Source: Pseudoalteromonas arctica (GTDB lineage Bacteria > Pseudomonadota > Gammaproteobacteria > Enterobacterales > Alteromonadaceae). Taken from it: a stretch of DNA of 64,000 bases. Shown piece by piece: positions 9,755-19,008 of this stretch. The notes beneath the pieces were generated by a model. That model worked only from the letters and a program-made list of their open reading frames with translations, was not told where the DNA came from and searched no databases. The position numbers and the translations under genes are program-made. The stretch covers positions 33,392 to 97,391 of the forward strand of contig NZ_JABBMT010000014.1 in NCBI RefSeq assembly GCF_012927645.1. Direction: 5' to 3'. Positions within the stretch are counted from its first letter, which is position 1; each line of letters begins with the position of its first letter.

Positions 9755-12226
9755 TTATTCGTTACGAAGTGAGGCCATGGGTTTGGCTTTAATTAATAGC
9801 AATAGTGGCCTAAAGCAGGCGAACATTGCAATAATCAAAGTGATAAACCACGCCATTAATTGCAAGCGCACGTCTAAAATTAACCAAGATACAAGCTGTT
9901 CTTGCAGGCTATGGTAGCCGGCTATCATTACACTCAGCGCTAAAATAAAACCGATTAACACAGGGAGTACGGCTTCTTTGCTCATAAGTTTAAATAAGCG
10001 TGCTTTTTTAGCCCCTAGCGCCATACGAATACCAAATTCATACCGACGTAGACCTAAGTTGTAGCTAAGTACTCCAAATATACCTATTGCAGCGAGTAAT
10101 AGAGTAAAAAGCGCCAGCGTACAACACAATACTACTGTAAGGCGGCTCATATACAGCAAACCATCGTACTCTTGCTGTAAGTCTCTAAATTGCCATAAGG
10201 TTAGGTGACTATTGGCTTTTCTTAATAAATTCAAAACTTGCTTGCTAGTAAGCTCAACACTGGGTTCTGTTTCAATAACAAACATATAACTCCAAGGTTG
10301 TGCCGGCCACCACATGTGCCGACCAAATGATTCATCATAATATTTAGGGTGGTTAAAATCTTCAGTTATGCCGACAATCTCAAACATTTTATCTTCAAGG
10401 CCTTTGTAGCTTTTACCGATAATGTCTGTGTATTCTTGATCAGGTAATAACCATTTAGCCACACTAATAGATACCAAAAGTTCATTTGTTTCCCCTCGCA
10501 TAGCTTGTTCGCTAAAAGTACGCCCTGCGAGTATTTTGGTGTTCACTAAGTCAAAGTAATCAGGCCCGACCCATTGGCTGGGGAAGAAGATGGAGCTTTT
10601 ACCTTCAACGTCGGTCAGGGTGTTGGCATTTTGCCTTGGCGATACTGGGCTTTGCCCAAGTGCGACATCTTTAATACCTTCACTGTTTTGTAATACTTTT
10701 TGATACTGCTTAATTTGCTCGTAGCGCTCAGCTAATGTTGCATCGTTATTAACTTGAAATAATTGTGCAAAATACAGGTTTTCAGTATCGCTGCCTAAAG
10801 GGCGGTTGATGGTCTCTAAGGATTTACTCACCACCATGACCGAGAAGCTAACCAGTAAAGCGGCTACAAACATTTGCACGCCAATTAATAAACGAACAGT
10901 ACGCCCTGATACTTGCGAAACACCGCCTTTACCGCTGTTCTGCATTTGCTGGTTGAGGGTTTTATAATTAATTAAATACGCTGTGATGATTGAGAAAATG
11001 TACGCTAAAGCAATACACATCACTATGGCGATAAGTACCAAGTTGATATCTACAGCTAGGCTATTCACTAATGGTAAGCGGCCTTCAGCAAGCACTTTAA
11101 ATAGCCTAATTCCCCAGACTGACAAAAACAGCGCAATACTGACCGAAATACTCATCAATATAAGCGATTGTAGTAAAATGCTGTTAAATAATGTTTTACG
11201 TTTTGCGCCCAGCACAGCTTGTAAAGCTAAGGTTTTATGTTGCGCTAACGCTCGAGAAAAGAATAAGGTACTGACGTTTAGTACAGCAATGACGAGTAGC
11301 CCTAACGCACCAGCGAGCATCATTAAGCTTAAATCATCGTTGTTACCTAGCTCTACTTCACGGTAAGGCGTGACAACGGGGTTCACATCTGTAATACCAC
11401 CATTGTTCAGCCACTCAGATTTTATGGTATCAATTTGGGCTTTTAAGTCGGTTTTTACTTGCGAAGTAGTGACTCCAGGCTTTAATACTGCTATTAACTT
11501 GAGATTTCTAAAGGTGTTAGTCCATGGGCTTTGCCAGTCATCGTTATGAAAAAATCGACGATCGGCACTGCTTGGATACCAAACATCAACAGAGCCCGCT
11601 TTAATCATGTAGGGTGGGCTGAAATTAGCCGCTACAACACCGGTTATAATATGCCCATCACCTTCAATTTCACTGGCTGTTTTTAAGGGTTTACCAATTA
11701 CATTAGGGTCACTATTAAAATGCTCTTTCCAGAACTTCTCTGAAATGACTACACTATTATCAACTTCCTCTAAGGTTTCGCCCTTTTTAAAGCCACGTCC
11801 GAGTAAAAAAGGAGTATGTAGGAGTTCAAAGTATTCACCACCTACATACAGCACATCTTTTTTTGGTTGACCGTCTAAGTTTAAAAAAATATTTTCAGCG
11901 GCATTCATCATAAATGCCTGCTCAAAACTTTGATTGTTCTTAATCCAGTGCACCATGGATTGATAACTTTGAAAGCCAACCGCATCATAATCATCATAAG
12001 TGAGGCTTTGCTCAACCACCACCATGCGGTTCTCATCAAATACATCGAGCGGTTTTAAAAAGTAACTATTCACTAAACTCAATACAACAAATAATGCCGC
12101 TAAAGTCAGTGCGAGTGTTGAAACAACGGCGGTGACAAATCCTGGTGCATTCATCAGTGATGCCCATGCTAAGCGCAGTTGGCTTCGTGTTTTAGTTAAA
12201 CGGCTCATGTTAAACGACCTCAGCAC
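9755..12226 (-). CDS. MacB/FtsX-type ABC transporter permease
   Basis: An 823-residue permease. A first membrane helix near 27-52 is followed by a large MacB-like periplasmic domain (to about 280) and an FtsX block of helices (about 290-430). A second periplasmic segment and a second FtsX block follow (about 700-815, with GIFGVLSYNLGLRRYEFGIR). This duplicated layout is typical of mechanotransmission-type ABC systems that act on periplasmic or envelope substrates rather than passing them through the membrane. The start overlaps the end of the ATPase gene by 17 bases; the regulator gene follows directly. The substrate is unknown; an antimicrobial peptide, lipid or small toxic compound would fit. 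Confidence 0.88.
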   Translation of the reverse strand: MLRSFNMSRLTKTRSQLRLAWASLMNAPGFVTAVVSTLALTLAALFVVLSLVNSYFLKPLDVFDENRMVVVEQSLTYDDYDAVGFQSYQSMVHWIKNNQSFEQAFMMNAAENIFLNLDGQPKKDVLYVGGEYFELLHTPFLLGRGFKKGETLEEVDNSVVISEKFWKEHFNSDPNVIGKPLKTASEIEGDGHIITGVVAANFSPPYMIKAGSVDVWYPSSADRRFFHNDDWQSPWTNTFRNLKLIAVLKPGVTTSQVKTDLKAQIDTIKSEWLNNGGITDVNPVVTPYREVELGNNDDLSLMMLAGALGLLVIAVLNVSTLFFSRALAQHKTLALQAVLGAKRKTLFNSILLQSLILMSISVSIALFLSVWGIRLFKVLAEGRLPLVNSLAVDINLVLIAIVMCIALAYIFSIITAYLINYKTLNQQMQNSGKGGVSQVSGRTVRLLIGVQMFVAALLVSFSVMVVSKSLETINRPLGSDTENLYFAQLFQVNNDATLAERYEQIKQYQKVLQNSEGIKDVALGQSPVSPRQNANTLTDVEGKSSIFFPSQWVGPDYFDLVNTKILAGRTFSEQAMRGETNELLVSISVAKWLLPDQEYTDIIGKSYKGLEDKMFEIVGITEDFNHPKYYDESFGRHMWWPAQPWSYMFVIETEPSVELTSKQVLNLLRKANSHLTLWQFRDLQQEYDGLLYMSRLTVVLCCTLALFTLLLAAIGIFGVLSYNLGLRRYEFGIRMALGAKKARLFKLMSKEAVLPVLIGFILALSVMIAGYHSLQEQLVSWLILDVRLQLMAWFITLIIAMFACFRPLLLLIKAKPMASLRNE

Positions 12227-12962
12227 TGTCAGTTGCTAAGTTGGCTGTTGGTGCCGCTTGGTTTTCGCGTGCATGCGAGTAAGAGACAATTTCGCCATCG
12301 AGTAGTTTTAGCTGAGTTTTTGCCCGCCCGGCATAACGTAAATCATGGGTTACCATGCAAATGGTGGTGCCTTTTTGATTAAGTGCATCGAGTAGGTCCA
12401 TCACGGCATCGCCGTTTTTAGAGTCAAGGTTACCGGTTGGCTCATCGACCAATAAAATACTCGGCTTTCCGGCAAGTGCGCGAGCAATAGCAATACGCTG
12501 TTGTTGGCCACCAGAGAGCTGGTTGGGCTTATGTTGTGCGCGGTGACCCATTTCAACTTCATCAAGGGCATGTTTTACTGCACTTTGAATATCAGCTTGG
12601 CTCATCGCGGGCTCGCGATAAGTCAGCGGCAGGGCAACGTTATCAAATACTGATAGCTCATCGATTAAATTAAATGACTGAAAAATAAAGCCAATGTGTA
12701 AATTACGTAGTTCGGCTTGTTGGTCCATATCAAGGGTTTTGGTATCGACATTTTTAATGGCATATTGACCACCTGTTGGGCTATCAAGTAAACCTAATAG
12801 CGACAGCAAGGTCGATTTTCCGCAGCCCGATGGGCCGCTAATACAAATATAATCACCTTCATTAATAGTCAGGTCGATATTTTTTAAAGCATAGGTTTCA
12901 ACGTTTTGGCTGCGATAAACCTTGGCGATGTTTTTGAGTGAGATAAGCGTATTGTTGTTCAT
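12210..12962 (-). CDS. ABC transporter ATP-binding protein (MacB/LolD type)
   Basis: 250 residues with Walker A GPSGCGKST, signature LSGGQQQRIAIARAL, Walker B ILLVDEPTGNLD and the switch His in MVTHDLRYA. It energises the adjacent FtsX-type permease. The start is set at the Met before NNNTLISLKN because it gives a classic ATGA overlap with the adaptor gene upstream; a longer reading from 13004 is less likely. The C-terminal 25 residues, rich in Ala, extend past the normal LolD/MacB ATPase core. Confidence 0.9.
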   Translation of the reverse strand: MNNNTLISLKNIAKVYRSQNVETYALKNIDLTINEGDYICISGPSGCGKSTLLSLLGLLDSPTGGQYAIKNVDTKTLDMDQQAELRNLHIGFIFQSFNLIDELSVFDNVALPLTYREPAMSQADIQSAVKHALDEVEMGHRAQHKPNQLSGGQQQRIAIARALAGKPSILLVDEPTGNLDSKNGDAVMDLLDALNQKGTTICMVTHDLRYAGRAKTQLKLLDGEIVSYSHARENQAAPTANLATDSAEVV

Positions 12963-14236
12963 AAACTTTCCTGTTCGATTTTTATAGTTGCCAAATGCTG
13001 CCATTTTGAAAGGTCTGAAATGATCAGCTGTTCGCCCACCGTAGCGCCATCTAAAAGTTGAATTTTATTATCACTGAGTGTACCAAACTCAATATTTATC
13101 GGGGCAGCTAAATGAGTGTTGGGGTTAAGTTTAAAAAGCATCGCTTTTGAATGAGCTTTTGCTTTTTGCGGTAATTTAATGGTCAGTGCATTCGCTATTA
13201 CATTACTTATAACATGGCCTTCAATGCTTAAGTCGGGGCGTGCATTAGCGGGTAATTCACCAATAAGGTCGAGCTCAATCATTACCCGACCATCACTCAC
13301 GATGGGATCAATTCTGGTCACTTTAGCTGTCACTTCACCTTGCTTTGAGTTGCTAAAGGTATTGACGCGGGCTGGCATATTGAGTGCGATTTTTTCAGCG
13401 TCACTTTGTTTAATACTGAGCTCTGCTTTGAGTGCGCTATCAGAACCCACCACAGCTAAGCGAGTGCCTGGTGTGAGGTTTTGGCCTAGTTCTACGTTGA
13501 GCTCTTGCAGCATGCCGTCAATGCCTGCTGTAATTTTTAGGTCATCAAAAGCTTGCTGTTGTACTTTATAATTTAACTCAAATTGGCGTAATAGCTCCTG
13601 CTGAACCTTACTGCGCTGCAGGTGCATTTGCGCTAATTGCACGAGACGTTTTTGTTCAATCTCAACGCGCTGCTTGAGCTGTTTTACGGTGAGTAAGCTA
13701 CGTTTGTAATCAAGGCTTGAAACAATGCCTTGTTCGATTAATTGACTCTCGGCTTCGCTTCTTAGCTGGGCGCTTTCAAGCTCACTCTGTAAAAGAGTTA
13801 GGTTAGCTTCGCGCTCCAATAGCTGACTTTTTTGATTGATTTTTTGCTCGCTAAAGCTTGCTTGTTGGCGTGCAAGTTCCAGTCTTGCGACCGACAAACG
13901 CTGCGCTTGTAGTGGGTTCACTAGGCTGATAATAACCGTGTCTTTGCTTACACGCGTACCTGGATACACATGGATGGCCTCGACCATTGCGACATCTGTG
14001 TTGGTTAAATAACGCTGATACTTGGATTTCAATCGGCCAAAGCCTTTGACTTTTACAACAAAATCCACTTGTGTCACGCTGGCAATCTGTAATTGGCTGG
14101 CAGGAATTGTTGTGGGGGCAAGCCAAGATTGTACCAGCCATATCATAATGATGATGCTAACAATTAAGGCTGCAATAATGAGTTTTCTACGCTGATTTGG
14201 TTTGTTACTGGGCTTTAAGGTGCTATCTAAATCCAT
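12959..14236 (-). CDS. HlyD-family periplasmic adaptor (membrane fusion) protein
   Basis: 425 residues: one N-terminal membrane anchor (about 19-37), then a split barrel-sandwich hybrid domain, and a long alpha-helical hairpin rich in Gln/Glu/Leu (about 110-225) that should reach an outer-membrane channel. A beta-barrel domain follows. It is the first gene of the operon adaptor-ATPase-permease-regulator-kinase. No outer-membrane factor is encoded nearby, so a TolC-like protein from elsewhere is presumably shared. A sigma-54 promoter motif lies 38-55 bases upstream of the start codon. Confidence 0.87.
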   Translation of the reverse strand: MDLDSTLKPSNKPNQRRKLIIAALIVSIIIMIWLVQSWLAPTTIPASQLQIASVTQVDFVVKVKGFGRLKSKYQRYLTNTDVAMVEAIHVYPGTRVSKDTVIISLVNPLQAQRLSVARLELARQQASFSEQKINQKSQLLEREANLTLLQSELESAQLRSEAESQLIEQGIVSSLDYKRSLLTVKQLKQRVEIEQKRLVQLAQMHLQRSKVQQELLRQFELNYKVQQQAFDDLKITAGIDGMLQELNVELGQNLTPGTRLAVVGSDSALKAELSIKQSDAEKIALNMPARVNTFSNSKQGEVTAKVTRIDPIVSDGRVMIELDLIGELPANARPDLSIEGHVISNVIANALTIKLPQKAKAHSKAMLFKLNPNTHLAAPINIEFGTLSDNKIQLLDGATVGEQLIISDLSKWQHLATIKIEQESL

Positions 14237-14273
14237 TGGCTGTGTTTCATTATATTCTAATAAGTAAACACGG

Positions 14274-14291
14274 TAGCGAGGAATATGCCAA
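14274..14291 (-). promoter_or_regulatory. Sigma-54 (-24/-12) promoter of the adaptor/ABC/two-component operon
   Basis: Read on the minus strand the site is TTGGCATATTCCTCGCTA. The GG and GC dinucleotides have the exact spacing of the sigma-54 consensus (TGGCAC-N5-TTGCA), with transcription expected to start near 14264, about 28 bases before the ATG at 14236. The operon itself encodes an NtrC-family activator, which supports the call. A dyad with TCCC and GGGA arms at 14344-14357 lies about 80-95 bases upstream of the expected start, a usual distance for an activator site. The motif and spacing are seen; the function is inferred. Confidence 0.72.
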
Positions 14292-14388
14292 TTTTTAAAG
14301 CCTTGAATTTAATTGGCTTTTAGTTTTTGGTAGGAACTGGTTTTCCCGTAAATGGGATTTCCAAAATGAAACTGGGAAGCGTTTTGGT

Positions 14389-15054
14389 TTATTGGCTGCC
14401 TTCGGTTTTCCCCACCTGAGATAGCTGGTTAAATAAAATGCCTGCTTGGGTGCGGTTATATACGTTGAGTTTGCGCAAAATAGCGGATACATGTTGTTTG
14501 ATAGTGGTTTCTTGAATCGACATTTTAAACGCGATTTGTTTATTTAGCAGCCCATCAGCAATCATGGCTAAAACACGGTACTGTTGCGGGGTGAGCCTTT
14601 CAAGATTGCGGGCAAAGCTGCTTTGTTCGTCGTTAATAACTATGTCTGTTAAGTCGATTTCAGGTGGTAACCAAGAGTCGCCGTTGAGAACATGGTTAAT
14701 GGCTTCGCTTATGATATCCAAGGATGATGATTTTGGGATATATCCCGCGGCACCTAAGCTCATGGCTTGTTTGATTATAGTGGGGGTTTCGTTGGCCGAT
14801 ACCATAATAACAACTATATCAGGGTAACGATTTCGTAGTTGCGATAATGCCTGTAGGCCATTAGCACCAGGAATGGTTAAATCTAAAAAAATTAACTCTA
14901 TTTCAGGGTGCTCGGTTAATAGGGTAAATAAACCATCAATGTCACTGGCTTCTTTTATATGTTGCTCAGGTACTGAGGTTGCCGCTGCTTGGCGAAGTGC
15001 GTTTCTAAATAATGGATGATCATCGGCAATAATAGTGCTCACTGTTAAAGACAT
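14389..15054 (-). CDS. LuxR/NarL-type response regulator, CrbR-like
   Basis: 221 residues: receiver domain with acidic pocket Asp11/Asp12, phospho-acceptor Asp58 (IFLDLTIPG) and the conserved Lys in YIPKSS, then a LuxR-type helix-turn-helix (about 152-215) with TPQQYRVLAMIADG and TIKQHVSAILRKL. The opening IIADDHPLFRNALRQA resembles CrbR/AgmR-type regulators that pair with CrbS-like kinases. The likely partner is the kinase at 3598-7047, from which it is separated by a five-gene operon. It lies 99 bases downstream of the TonB receptor gene on the same strand, behind a hairpin. It may control the 3-hydroxybutyrate locus next door; that is inference. Confidence 0.82.
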   Translation of the reverse strand: MSLTVSTIIADDHPLFRNALRQAAATSVPEQHIKEASDIDGLFTLLTEHPEIELIFLDLTIPGANGLQALSQLRNRYPDIVVIMVSANETPTIIKQAMSLGAAGYIPKSSSLDIISEAINHVLNGDSWLPPEIDLTDIVINDEQSSFARNLERLTPQQYRVLAMIADGLLNKQIAFKMSIQETTIKQHVSAILRKLNVYNRTQAGILFNQLSQVGKTEGSQ

Positions 15055-15104
15055 TCCCTAAAACTCCAATGTGGTATGTTATAAATGATTTCTTACTTTG
15101 AAAC

Positions 15105-15143
15105 AAGGTTTACCTATGGGGGAGAAAATAGGCAAACCTTTTT
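15105..15143 (-). terminator. Hairpin terminator between TonB receptor and CrbR-like gene
   Basis: Arms AAGGTTT-CCTAT and ATAGG-AAACCTT pair with one mismatch around a short loop. The T-run is better on the plus strand (CCTTTTT), but on the minus strand the hairpin lies just after the receptor stop codon and is followed by GTTT. It probably ends or reduces receptor transcription before the regulator gene. Confidence 0.55.
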
Positions 15144-15153
15144 AGATAATAAC

Positions 15154-17442
15154 TTAAAAACGGTAACCTACAGTGAGTGATACTGTACGAGGGTCGCCAT
15201 AATAACCAATTAAGGTATTATCTCCACCAAGGCCAGGTGTATATTTGCTGACATCACTTGGGTTGCTAGGATCAGGTGCAACAAATTGGTAGCCACCAAT
15301 CATATACTCCTCGTCAGTGAGGTTTTTACCATATAACCCGGCACTCCACTGGCCATCAGTGCTGTACCAGGTTATACCAATGTTGAGTAAGCCGTAAGCA
15401 TCTTGAGTGAGTAGGCTATCTTCTTCAAATAGCGCGTAATCACCACGGTAATAATAGTTACCGTTCATAACAAAGTCGCCTATCTCAGTATACATACGAT
15501 AAGTGGCACCGAGGTTAAAGGTTAAATCAGGCGTATTTGATACACTAAAGCGATCAGACTTATCAAATGCTTCACCCGTTTCAGGATCGTAATCTATAAC
15601 ATTATCAAAGCTACTATCTATATAACCAATTGACGCATCAAAGCTGAGAGATTCTGTGGCTATATAGTTAAGTTCTACTTCTATACCATCAGAAGTAGAT
15701 TCACCAATATTCCCTAAGCGTTGATTTAAATCCGCAGCATTATCACCCGGTAATACAGAGATGTACTGACGGTCTTTATGGTCAAGAGTGAACAAAGTTA
15801 CGTTGGCGCGTAGGTTATCGTTCCATTCGCTTTTCATGCCAAATTCAAATGAGTCTACAATTTCAGGCTTAGCGGCAGGTTCAGCCGTGGTGGCACGAGG
15901 ATTGAAAGTCCCTGATTTAAACCCTTGTGCGTAGCTGGCAAAGAACATAATATCGCGACTATATTGATACTCAACGCCAGCACGTGGAGTAAAGCGTGAC
16001 CAATCTGCACTGTCATCTAATACTGTGGGGACTAGTTGTCCTTCAGGGCGAACATAACCTGGTATCCAACCCGACTCAGGATATACCGTGTCAAATATGA
16101 GGCCGTTATTTACAATCGCGTCTTTGCTGTCTTTGGTGTAGCGAGCACCTAAGGTCATTGACCACTTATCATCAAAATCATAAGTGCCTTGGATATACGC
16201 GGCCTTACTGCTTGAGTTGCTGCATCCGCTAACTTCACGAGTGAGGCCTGGAGCGCCAAGGCTTTTACCGAGTTCCTCTAAAATAGCTTCAAATTGCCCA
16301 CAAGATTCACCATCATAGTAATATAAACCAGATACCAGCTTGTAGTTATTGCCTTGGTGATTGAGTTGTAATTCGTGCGTAGTTTGTTCGTCATCATAAA
16401 TTGCTGGCACATCAAAAATGCGAGTTGAGGTGTTATCAAAGTCGATATTAGTCGGCGAATAACTGTCACGACTAGAACCGATGTATTTTAAACTGGTATT
16501 GCTATTCATGTCCCAACGCGCAGTTAAGCTGTAGCCTTCAAGCTCAACCTTGTTCCATGTTGGCATGCTGGTATAAGAGTCGTATACGCTGTCAGGTACT
16601 GGTGCATCAGTGAGTAAGCTAGGCAGTAAACGGTAACCGCCTTTGGCGTTAGACTCATCTTCGGTTTTATCCCATGTTAGGCGAAAAAACAGCTCATCGG
16701 TGGGGGTGTACTCTAAGGTTACACGTGCGGCGGTTACATCTTTATTGTAGTTTTCACGGTCTTGATTATCTAAATCTGAAGTTAGAAATTCTCCAAAACC
16801 ATCACGGTTTAAGGTAGCAAAACCAAAACCAACATAGAGCTTTTCATCAATCAGCGGCAGTTGTCCGGTGATCTTCAAATCTTTTTGATTGTAACTTCCG
16901 ACTGTGCCTTGTACGTTTAAAGTGGCATCGCCAGTCATTTCTTTAGTGACATATTTAATGGCTCCACCAATGGTGTTTTTACCGTAGAGCGTACCTTGTG
17001 GGCCGCGTAGTACTTCAATTTGTTGTACGTCTAGTAAATCCAGTACCGCACCTTGCGGGCGCGCTAAATATACGTCATCAATATAAATGCCCACGCCAGG
17101 TTCATAACCCCACAGCGGATCCTGTTGGCCAACACCACGAATAAAGGCGGTAATGGTAGAGTTAGTACCACGGCTTGTTTGTAAAGTGGTGTTTGGCGAA
17201 AACTGTTGCACTTCAGTCATCACGCTGATGCCATTTTCGGCAAGTTGCTGGGCGCCTATCGAGGTTACGGCAACAGGCACTTCTTGTAAGTTTTCAACCG
17301 TTTTTCGCGCAGTAACTTCAATACGCTCAAGTTCGCCTTTTTTTACAGTATTCGTTTGCTCCGCGGCAATACTATTAGCACTTAATAAGGCTAATGAAAC
17401 GGCGAGTGTTATCGGTGTGATGTTTTGATTGAGCTTGCTCAT
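15154..17442 (-). CDS. TonB-dependent outer-membrane receptor
   Basis: 762 residues. It has an N-terminal signal peptide with cleavage near SANSIAA-E, a TonB-box-like ERIEVTAR segment, and a plug domain with PVAVTSIGAQQL and VEVLRGPQGTLYGKNTIGG-type motifs (about 50-170). A 22-strand-type beta-barrel follows, ending in the aromatic C-terminus TVSLTVGYRF. It is an energised outer-membrane uptake channel. It is divergent from a 3-hydroxybutyrate operon (permease, exported hydrolase, dehydrogenase, CoA-transferase), so its substrate may be a hydroxybutyrate oligomer or related ester; this is inference, since TonB receptors cannot be assigned a ligand from sequence. Confidence 0.9.
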   Translation of the reverse strand: MSKLNQNITPITLAVSLALLSANSIAAEQTNTVKKGELERIEVTARKTVENLQEVPVAVTSIGAQQLAENGISVMTEVQQFSPNTTLQTSRGTNSTITAFIRGVGQQDPLWGYEPGVGIYIDDVYLARPQGAVLDLLDVQQIEVLRGPQGTLYGKNTIGGAIKYVTKEMTGDATLNVQGTVGSYNQKDLKITGQLPLIDEKLYVGFGFATLNRDGFGEFLTSDLDNQDRENYNKDVTAARVTLEYTPTDELFFRLTWDKTEDESNAKGGYRLLPSLLTDAPVPDSVYDSYTSMPTWNKVELEGYSLTARWDMNSNTSLKYIGSSRDSYSPTNIDFDNTSTRIFDVPAIYDDEQTTHELQLNHQGNNYKLVSGLYYYDGESCGQFEAILEELGKSLGAPGLTREVSGCSNSSSKAAYIQGTYDFDDKWSMTLGARYTKDSKDAIVNNGLIFDTVYPESGWIPGYVRPEGQLVPTVLDDSADWSRFTPRAGVEYQYSRDIMFFASYAQGFKSGTFNPRATTAEPAAKPEIVDSFEFGMKSEWNDNLRANVTLFTLDHKDRQYISVLPGDNAADLNQRLGNIGESTSDGIEVELNYIATESLSFDASIGYIDSSFDNVIDYDPETGEAFDKSDRFSVSNTPDLTFNLGATYRMYTEIGDFVMNGNYYYRGDYALFEEDSLLTQDAYGLLNIGITWYSTDGQWSAGLYGKNLTDEEYMIGGYQFVAPDPSNPSDVSKYTPGLGGDNTLIGYYGDPRTVSLTVGYRF

Positions 17443-17529
17443 GGTGTGTTCCTGTTTATTGTTATCGTTAATGGTTTGCTCATGTCACCTGTATTCAATG
17501 TAGAAGATAGTTGCAAAAAAGGAATTAGT

Positions 17530-17610
17530 ACCATAGTGCTATACGTATTTAATTAATTGACTTATAAGGGATTTAAGCCGAACTTATAATATGTAGCACC
17601 TTAGTGCTAT
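17530..17610. promoter_or_regulatory. Two copies of a 13-bp motif in the divergent receptor/permease promoter region
   Basis: ACCATAGTGCTAT (17530-17542) and ACCTTAGTGCTAT (17598-17610) differ at one position and are 68 bp apart in the same direction. The second copy is also part of a dyad TAGCAC-N4-GTGCTA. A TATAAT box at 17585-17590 lacks a good -35 at 17 bp, which suits an activator-dependent promoter, and the first copy would then be centred near -60. They are probably operator sites for one regulator of this locus, with the CrbR-like protein a candidate. Confidence 0.5.
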
Positions 17611-17697
17611 GTCTTTTTTGGTGGTTTACAGTAAAACTAAAACAATTACTGCGATGTCACCTCATCTTGGGTAATAACAATAATTATAGGAATGTCT

Positions 17698-18999
17698 ATG
17701 CTGAGTATGATAGGGCTGTTAAGTGGTTTAATACTGCTGATTATTTTAACGTTGCGTGGCGTAAATTTATTTATAGCCGCGCCAATCTGTGCACTTTTAG
17801 TAGCACTAAGTAGTGATATGGCGATATTTCCAGTCACTGCGGATAGTAACTTTATTAATGCTTATATGGATGGCTTTGCTGGCTTTTTAAGTGCGTGGTT
17901 TTTTATGTTTTTACTGGGCTCTCTGTTTGGTAAGTTTATGGAAGATACCGGCGCTGCTGATAGCGTAGCAAGCTACATTGTAGGTAAATTAGGCATGAAA
18001 CACGCAGTGCTGGCTGTGGTGATTGCGTGTGCTGTATTAACCTATGGTGGGGTAAGTGTGTTTATCGTTGCGTTTTCAGTTTATCCAATGGCACTAAGTT
18101 TGTTTAAAGACGCTAATTTACCGCGGCGCTTTATTCCAGCTACTTTGGCGTTTGGATCGGTGACGTTTACGATGACTTCTGCGGGATCACCTGAGATTCA
18201 AAATTGGATCCCCGTTAAATACTTAGGCACTTCTCCCTATGCTGCATGGGAAGTGAGCTTAGTGGTTGCAATTTTTATGGCAACGGTTGGTTACTTTTGG
18301 CTCAATAAGATGATCAAAAAAGCGCAAGCAAATGGAGAGTGTTTTGCAGCACGTGATGATGATCCTGTGATTATTAAACGTGAGCGGCCACATCCAATTA
18401 CTGGCATCATTCCATTATTGGTGGTGTTGTTGCTGTCTTTTACTTTGCATGATGTATTACAGCAAACAGCATTAATAGTTGCATTGCTTGGTGGTGTATT
18501 AAGTATTGTGGTTATTAACTATAAGTATTTCCATAATATGGCTAATGCAATCAATGTGGGTACTACAGGTGCTTTAGTCGCCATTGGCAATACTGCCGCC
18601 GTTGTGGGTTTTGGCGCGGTGGCAAAAGTCTCACCGGCATTTATCGCAGCCGTTGATACGATGACGCATATGCCGGGCAATGAACTAGTGGGGGCAGCTG
18701 TTGCTGTGAGTGTTATTGCAGGTTTAACTGGCTCTGCATCCGGTGGACAAGCGATTGCACTACCATTAGTTGCGCCGCAATATGTAGAGATGGGTGTTAA
18801 CCCAGAACAATTGCATCGGGTGGTAGCAATTAGTTCAGGGGCGCTAGATAGCTTGCCGCATAATGGTTATGTGGTCACGACTATACGGGCGATTTGTAAA
18901 GAAACTCACCAACGTGCTTACTGGCCATTGGCTGCGTTAACCGTGGTTATACCACTTGTTGGCGTCGCATTGGCATTGGGTCTATTTATAACTTTTTAA
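17698..18999 (+). CDS. GntP-family permease, probable 3-hydroxybutyrate transporter
   Basis: 433 residues with about 12 hydrophobic segments and family motifs such as GGVSVFIVAFSVYPMA and LTGSASGGQAIALPL. GntP members move gluconate, but relatives beside bdhA-type genes, for example in Pseudomonas, are taken as hydroxybutyrate permeases. Here a hydroxybutyrate dehydrogenase and CoA-transferase follow in the same operon, so proton-coupled uptake of 3-hydroxybutyrate is the likely role. Two ATGs compete: 17692 directly abuts the AGGA Shine-Dalgarno sequence, while 17698 has the normal six-base spacing and is preferred. The next gene begins nine bases after the stop. Confidence 0.85.
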   Translation: MLSMIGLLSGLILLIILTLRGVNLFIAAPICALLVALSSDMAIFPVTADSNFINAYMDGFAGFLSAWFFMFLLGSLFGKFMEDTGAADSVASYIVGKLGMKHAVLAVVIACAVLTYGGVSVFIVAFSVYPMALSLFKDANLPRRFIPATLAFGSVTFTMTSAGSPEIQNWIPVKYLGTSPYAAWEVSLVVAIFMATVGYFWLNKMIKKAQANGECFAARDDDPVIIKRERPHPITGIIPLLVVLLLSFTLHDVLQQTALIVALLGGVLSIVVINYKYFHNMANAINVGTTGALVAIGNTAAVVGFGAVAKVSPAFIAAVDTMTHMPGNELVGAAVAVSVIAGLTGSASGGQAIALPLVAPQYVEMGVNPEQLHRVVAISSGALDSLPHNGYVVTTIRAICKETHQRAYWPLAALTVVIPLVGVALALGLFITF

Positions 19000-19008
19000 G
19001 GAAGGGCA

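Noticed and set aside
14297..14320. Hairpin AAAGCC/GGCTTT as a terminator of the CrbR-like gene
   Set aside because: Six-bp arms, A-tract rather than T-tract on the relevant strand, and position upstream of the sigma-54 promoter make it too weak to call.
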